Part shown: piece by piece, positions 59,840 through 64,000 of the stretch
Layout of the letters: each line of letters opens with the position of its first letter
Numbering within the stretch: the first letter of the stretch is position 1
Origin: Oceanibacterium hippocampi
GTDB lineage: Bacteria; Pseudomonadota; Alphaproteobacteria; Sneathiellales; Sneathiellaceae
Length of the DNA stretch: 64,000 bases
Direction: 5' to 3'
NCBI RefSeq assembly: GCF_900172325.1
Contig: NZ_FWFR01000004.1
Span: 248,001 to 312,000, forward strand
Notes under the pieces: model-generated
Told to the model about the DNA's origin: nothing
Database searches by the model: none
Seen by the model: only the letters and a program-made list of their open reading frames with translations
Made by a program: the position numbers and the translations under genes

Positions 59840-61096
59840 CTAGGCCGTCACCGCGCGCCGGCCGAGACTGCGCCACAGCAGGGTGCCGATGATGCCGATA
59901 TTCAGCAGATTCCAGGCGATCCCGTTCAGGAACGCCGCCTCGTACGATCCTGTCAGGTCGTAGATCCAGCCGGACATCCAGCCGCCAAGGGCCATGCCGA
60001 AGACCGTCGCCATGATGACCAGGCCGACACGCTGCCCGGCTTCGCGGGCCGGCAGATACTCCCGCACGATGATCGCATAGCCCGGCACGATGCCGCCCTG
60101 GCTGAGCCCGAAGATCAGCGAGACGACATAGAGCGAGGTCAGGCCGTCGAACGGCAGATAGAGGAAAAGCGCGATGCACTGGAGTGCCGAGCCGAGCAGG
60201 ATGGTCCGGATACCGCCGATATAGTCGGCGAGAAAGCCAGACGCGAGACGGCTGACGATGCCGCCGGCAAGCATCAGCGACAGCATCTCGGCGCCCCGGG
60301 TGACCCCGTAGCCGAGATCGGCGCAATAGGCGACCGTATGGACCTGGGGCATTGCCATCGCCGTGCAGCAGGCGACGCCGGCAACGGCCAGCAGCAGCTG
60401 CAGGGTGCGCGGCGAGAGGCCGAGCGAGCCGTAACGCGGCACGATCGGTGGCGGCAGGCCGTCGGTCGACGGCATCGGTGCGTCGTCCTGCGGGCGCTGG
60501 CGTCGCAGCAGGAGGGTGAGCGGCAGGATCACGGCGAAGCAGACGATGCCGACGGTGATATAGGCGGAACGCCAGCCCTCGGACTCGGCGAGGCCGCGTA
60601 TGATCGTCGGCCAGATCGCACCGGCGATGTAATTGCCGCTCGCCGCGGCGCCAACCGCGATGCCGCGGCGAATTTCGAACCAGTGCGAGACATCGGCGAT
60701 CAGCGGCCCGAAGCTCGCGGCGGACCCGATCCCGATCAGCAGGCACTGAATCAACGCGAACTGCCAGATCCCTGTCGTCTGCGAGGCGAGAATGAAGCCG
60801 AGGCCAAGCGAGGTCCCCGAAGCAAGCATCGGCAGCAACATGCCGAGCCGGTCGACATAGCGGCCGACGATGACGCCGCCGAACGCGAAGCCGATCATGG
60901 TCATCGTGTAGGGCAGCGAGGCGCCGGCGCGGTCGACGCCGAATTCGGCCTGGATGTCGGGCAGGATGACGATGACCGCCCACATGCCGACGCTGCCCAC
61001 GGTCGCGATCACCATCGAGACGGCCAGCCGCCACCAGGCATAGGCGCTGTCGATGTCGGCGCGGGTCCCGACGACACGCTGGCTCATGAAATTCAC
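59840..61096 (-). CDS. MFS transporter
   Basis: 418 aa with 12 predicted membrane helices. The loop 2-3 signature appears as GFAFGGVIVGRYVDRLGMLLPMLA, and the mirrored one as LAGGIVSRLASGFLADYIGGIRTILLGS. The general organisation resembles monocarboxylate or organic-anion symporters (YQGE/OFA-like groups). Location near sulfonate and acetate metabolism makes organic-acid export or uptake reasonable, but the ligand is unproven. Confidence 0.88.
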   Translation of the reverse strand: MNFMSQRVVGTRADIDSAYAWWRLAVSMVIATVGSVGMWAVIVILPDIQAEFGVDRAGASLPYTMTMIGFAFGGVIVGRYVDRLGMLLPMLASGTSLGLGFILASQTTGIWQFALIQCLLIGIGSAASFGPLIADVSHWFEIRRGIAVGAAASGNYIAGAIWPTIIRGLAESEGWRSAYITVGIVCFAVILPLTLLLRRQRPQDDAPMPSTDGLPPPIVPRYGSLGLSPRTLQLLLAVAGVACCTAMAMPQVHTVAYCADLGYGVTRGAEMLSLMLAGGIVSRLASGFLADYIGGIRTILLGSALQCIALFLYLPFDGLTSLYVVSLIFGLSQGGIVPGYAIIVREYLPAREAGQRVGLVIMATVFGMALGGWMSGWIYDLTGSYEAAFLNGIAWNLLNIGIIGTLLWRSLGRRAVTA

Positions 61097-61172
61097 GGCA
61101 ATGGCCTTCCAGGCTGACGATGCCCGCAGAGACTAGGCGAGCCTCTTCGTCAGAGCTATCGCCTGCGTTGTA

Positions 61173-61961
61173 TCAGAGCTTTGCCCGGCGCGCAGGGGCG
61201 ATCTGCGGTTCCTCGTCCGCGATCGACCGGACGAGGTCGGCAAGAGCCTCCACATTGCCGAGCATCGTCTGCATGGCCACGATGCGTGACGACAGGACTT
61301 CCCGATGGCGGGCGAGGACTTCCGGCAGGTCGACCGACGCATGCTGGCCGGCGCCCAGGAACAGCCCGAAGACCACGATCGGCGGGCCGTCGGGCCGGCA
61401 GGCGGCGAGCCACTCACCCAACCGGGGCGCTTCCTCCAGATAGGCCGTTTCGACGGTGCCGAAGCGTTGGAGCCGGCGCAGCCCCGAAGCGATCGCCTCG
61501 GCGCCGTCGCGGGACGCCGAGGGGCGGCTCGATCCGTGCCCGACGATCAGGATCGTAGCAGAGCCCGGGTCGAGGTCGCGTGATCGGCAAAGCGCGCCGA
61601 TCTCGGCGGCGACCAGACCCGGCATGGCGGCATGGCAGCCGACCGGCCGGTGATAACGGATGCGGGGGTCGCTGGGGTCGGTGCCCATGAGGGACGGAAT
61701 GCGCGTGCGGGTGAGAAATCCGTCGCTCATGAAAAGCGGAAAGATATCGACGGGCCCGTCGCCGAGCGACTCGAGAGACACCCTGATGCCAGGCTCGCCA
61801 TGCAGCGCGGCGATGGCGACGCGGTCGTAGTCGCCGACCCCGCGCAAACGGTCGGCGATCGCCTCGGTCAATGCGATTGCCTCGGGCCGGTGGCTCGAAC
61901 CATGCGCGATCAGCAGGGCGCGCCGCGGCTTCTCTCGGATCTCTTTTCGGGCTGGAGTCAT
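61173..61961 (-). CDS. CbiX-like sirohydrochlorin cobalto/ferrochelatase (two-domain)
   Basis: 262 aa from ATG 61961. Two CbiX-type halves: RALLIAHGSSHRPEA with the metal/tetrapyrrole His near residue 20, and ATILIVGHGSSRPSAS at the start of the second half. Chelatases of this length insert Co or Fe into sirohydrochlorin for cobalamin or siroheme. No other tetrapyrrole gene is in view. It is divergent from the TrpD2-like gene, and upstream extension of the frame is antisense to that gene's leader. Confidence 0.75.
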   Translation of the reverse strand: MTPARKEIREKPRRALLIAHGSSHRPEAIALTEAIADRLRGVGDYDRVAIAALHGEPGIRVSLESLGDGPVDIFPLFMSDGFLTRTRIPSLMGTDPSDPRIRYHRPVGCHAAMPGLVAAEIGALCRSRDLDPGSATILIVGHGSSRPSASRDGAEAIASGLRRLQRFGTVETAYLEEAPRLGEWLAACRPDGPPIVVFGLFLGAGQHASVDLPEVLARHREVLSSRIVAMQTMLGNVEALADLVRSIADEEPQIAPARRAKL

Positions 61962-62055
61962 GTCAGGAAGCGAGATAGGCGACAATGCCGCCAGGTCCAG
62001 AGCCTGTCGCAAAGAGCCGTCGTCTTCCGGCGATGCTGCTGCTACATCTTCGGGC

Positions 62056-63045
62056 ATGAGCGATCATCCTTTTGCCGCCTATGTCCGTGCCCTCGGCCGC
62101 GGCCCGAAACTTTACCGGAATCTCGACCAGGAAGAGGCGTGCGAGGCGATGACGCTGCTGCTGGCGGGCGAGGCGACCCCGGAACAGGTCGGCGCCTTCC
62201 TGTTGCTGCTGCGACGGAACGGGGAGACGGCTGCGGAACTCGCCGGCATGGTCGAGGCGGCGCGAAGCCGCATGGCGCAGCCCGAGGGCCGCGTGAACGG
62301 GTTGCTCGACTGGCCGTCCTACGCCGACCGCCATCGCCAGCAGCCCTGGTTCCTGCTCGCCGCGAGGCTCGTCGCCGGAACCGGGCAGAAGGTCCTGGTA
62401 CACGGCATCGCCGGGCACGAGGAAGGCCTTGCGCCGACACGGCCCGGTCTCGACATTCTGGGTATTCCGCGCGCCGTATCGCTGGCGGACGCGGCCGCCC
62501 GGCTTGCGGTCGAGGATATCGTCTATCTGGCACTCGAGGATTTCGCGCCCGAGATCGACCGGCTGTTCGACTATCGCCGACTGTTCGGCGTCCGGACGGC
62601 GGTGAATACCTTTGCCCGCGACCTCAACCCGCTGCGCGCGACGTACCAGGTTCAGGGAGTCTTCCATCCGCCGTATGTCTCGCTGCATCTGGGTATCGCG
62701 GAGCGGCTGGAGCAGCCGGTCGCGGCGATCTTCAAGGGTGTCGGCGGGGAGGTCCAGTGGAACGTTCCGAAGCCCTGCCGGGTAACGTTGCGCCGCGACG
62801 GCGCGGCTGAGGAAGTCACCTTCCCCGCGCTGGCGCCGGGCCGCGACCATGTCTGGCGCGAGGAGGATCTCGCGCCGTCACACCTGGCTGAACTCTGGCA
62901 GGGCACTCGGCGCATGCCGGTGCCGGAGGCTGCGGTGATCGGAACCGCGGCGATCGCGCTGCTGGCTTGTGGCAGGGCATCGACGGCGGAGGCCGCGATC
63001 GACGCGGCGAGTGCGCTCTGGGAAGGGCGCGACCGGCAGCCTTGA
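62056..63045 (+). CDS. TrpD2/YbiB-like protein (anthranilate phosphoribosyltransferase fold)
   Basis: 329 aa from ATG 62056. FAAYVRALGRGPKLYRNLDQEEACEAMTLLLAGEATPEQVGAFLLLLRRNGET is the helical N-terminal domain of nucleoside-phosphorylase class III/TrpD enzymes. The C-terminal alpha/beta domain follows, with VHGIAGHEEG where TrpD has its glycine loop (GTGGD-type), so true TrpD activity is unlikely. YbiB relatives bind nucleic acid. It is divergent from the CbiX-like gene. Confidence 0.7.
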   Translation: MSDHPFAAYVRALGRGPKLYRNLDQEEACEAMTLLLAGEATPEQVGAFLLLLRRNGETAAELAGMVEAARSRMAQPEGRVNGLLDWPSYADRHRQQPWFLLAARLVAGTGQKVLVHGIAGHEEGLAPTRPGLDILGIPRAVSLADAAARLAVEDIVYLALEDFAPEIDRLFDYRRLFGVRTAVNTFARDLNPLRATYQVQGVFHPPYVSLHLGIAERLEQPVAAIFKGVGGEVQWNVPKPCRVTLRRDGAAEEVTFPALAPGRDHVWREEDLAPSHLAELWQGTRRMPVPEAAVIGTAAIALLACGRASTAEAAIDAASALWEGRDRQP

Positions 63046-63058
63046 CGCGGACCCGGTC

Positions 63059-64000
63059 TCAGCGCGCGAGCCTGGCCATGCGACCGAACAGCTCGACGAT
63101 GTTCGGCGGTGCGGTGCTGCCGGAAAATTCCCGGTAGAGCGTATCGACATTGACCGCGATCCGTTCGCCGTCGCCCCAGGACGAGTAATCGTCGAGCGCG
63201 ATGTCCTGCGCCGCCTCGAACGACGACATCCCGGCGTCAAAGCGCTTGCGGGCCTCGGCGCTGACATACTCCAGGTAGCCCTGGACCGCCGCGACACCGG
63301 CCTTGTCGGTGATCGGCCCGTGGCCCGGCACGATGGTCTCCACATCCATGGCGAGGATGCGCTCGCAGGCGCGAATCCAGTTGGCGACCGGGCCGGCCCA
63401 CATGATCGGGTGTCCTTCGATGAACAGGATGTCGCCGGTGAAGACGGTCCGGTCGGACGGCACATGGACCAGCACGTCGCCCTTGGTGTGTGCCGGGCCG
63501 ACCTCGATCAGTTCGACCGTCCGGTCGCCGACGCTCACCGTCAGTTCCCGGTCGAAGGTGCGGGTCGGCAGCGTCGTCTTGATGCCCTCGAAGTCGAAGG
63601 CGCCGAAGATCCGCTTCATGTAGTCGCCAAGTTCGCCCATCTGCGGCGCTGCCTTCATCATCTGGGCGAGCATCGCGGCGGGGACTTCCTCCATCTCTTC
63701 CGCGCTGGCCCGGCTGGCGATGATTTCGGCGCCCTCGACAAGCTCGTTGCCCCAGCAGTGATCGCCGTTGGCATGGGTGTTGACGAGGCATTCGATATTG
63801 GCCGCCGCCCTGGTCGCGCCGCGCATCGCGGCCAGCATCTCGCGCGTCAGGTCGAGATCGAAGAGGGTATCGACCAGCATCGATTCATCGCCGTCGACGA
63901 TCAGCCCGGCATTGCTCCAGCCCCACGAACCGTCGGGCTGCATGTAGGCATAGACGCCATTGCCGAGATCCTTCAGCCCCTTGTCGTAGCGGCTTCGCGC
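63059..64000 (-). CDS. Metallo-beta-lactamase-fold hydrolase (N terminus beyond window)
   Basis: The visible 313 residues run to the stop at 63059; the start is right of the edge. NTHANGDHCWGNE is the HxxxDH-type zinc motif (the first His is replaced: T-H-A-N-G-D-H), followed by IEVGPAHTKGDVLVHV, TGDILFIEGHP and IVPGHGPITD, as in alkyl-sulfatase-, quinoprotein-associated- and lactonase-like MBL proteins. The substrate is unknown. It is convergent with the TrpD2-like gene. Confidence 0.85.
   Translation of the reverse strand, partial: ARSRYDKGLKDLGNGVYAYMQPDGSWGWSNAGLIVDGDESMLVDTLFDLDLTREMLAAMRGATRAAANIECLVNTHANGDHCWGNELVEGAEIIASRASAEEMEEVPAAMLAQMMKAAPQMGELGDYMKRIFGAFDFEGIKTTLPTRTFDRELTVSVGDRTVELIEVGPAHTKGDVLVHVPSDRTVFTGDILFIEGHPIMWAGPVANWIRACERILAMDVETIVPGHGPITDKAGVAAVQGYLEYVSAEARKRFDAGMSSFEAAQDIALDDYSSWGDGERIAVNVDTLYREFSGSTAPPNIVELFGRMARLAR

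Noticed and set aside
61150-61180. Direct repeat TCAGAGCT at 61150-61157 and 61173-61180
   Set aside because: Only two 8-bp copies, one of them covering the chelatase stop codon; too short to separate from chance.
1-64000. tRNA, rRNA, CRISPR arrays, insertion sequences, phage genes
   Set aside because: I looked for repeat-spacer patterns, transposase motifs and T-loop (GGTTCRA) sequences with pairing arms and found none. A covariance-model scan was not possible, so small RNAs could be missed.

Overview
The window is GC-rich chromosomal DNA from an alphaproteobacterium, probably a Rhodospirillales-type lineage. The evidence is the base composition, the alphaproteobacterial type of C-P lyase operon (phnF/phnN divergent from phnGHIJKLM and a DUF1045 gene), a Caulobacter-like ceramide locus, and a Tpa-Xsc-SoeABC sulfonate module. 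I saw no insertion sequence, phage gene, CRISPR array, tRNA or rRNA. Genes are tightly packed with many ATGA overlaps.

Layout. 1-7572: carbon-phosphorus lyase pathway. The regulator phnF and the 5' end of phnN run left; phnG-H-I-J-K-L-M and a 2H-phosphoesterase-like DUF1045 gene run right. The usual PhnP is not seen. 7651-11020: an unrecognised 361-aa protein, an FAD oxidoreductase and an exported DUF1194 (vWA-like) protein. 10981-14035: an MscS channel, a WYL regulator/glyoxalase divergent pair, a GNAT acetyltransferase and a small hypothetical. 14192-19779: a complete five-gene ABC transporter of the oligopeptide type.

20063-39218 is the most striking region: a sphingolipid locus. The rightward operon encodes a fatty acyl-AMP ligase, a CerR-type reductase, a dedicated acyl carrier protein and serine palmitoyltransferase. 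The leftward genes encode a bCerS-type ceramide synthase, a fatty-acid-hydroxylase-family enzyme, a DAGK-fold ceramide-kinase-like protein, two nucleotidyltransferase-like proteins, a metallophosphoesterase and an LptF/LptG-like permease pair. Beyond these lie two paralogous glycosyltransferases, a PAPS-type sulfotransferase, an LpxL-like acyltransferase and two ELM1-like GT-B proteins. Read together, they predict synthesis, phosphorylation, decoration (glycosyl, sulfate, extra acyl) and export of an anionic sphingolipid.

39280-53482: a PAS-domain protein and an amidase, then sulfonate catabolism. SoeABC is a sulfite dehydrogenase, followed by a YciI-like protein, a nucleoside hydrolase and a TauR-like MocR regulator. 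Convergent to it is tpa-xsc-ackA, which turns taurine into sulfoacetaldehyde, then acetyl phosphate plus sulfite, then acetate plus ATP; SoeABC would oxidise the sulfite. 53572-59462: a divergent control region with three TauR-like motifs and a second five-gene peptide-type ABC transporter. 59572-64000: a small hypothetical protein, an MFS transporter, a two-domain CbiX-like chelatase divergent from a TrpD2/YbiB-like protein, and the 3' part of a metallo-beta-lactamase-fold hydrolase cut by the right edge.

All functional calls rest on reading motifs and gene order by eye; no database search was run.
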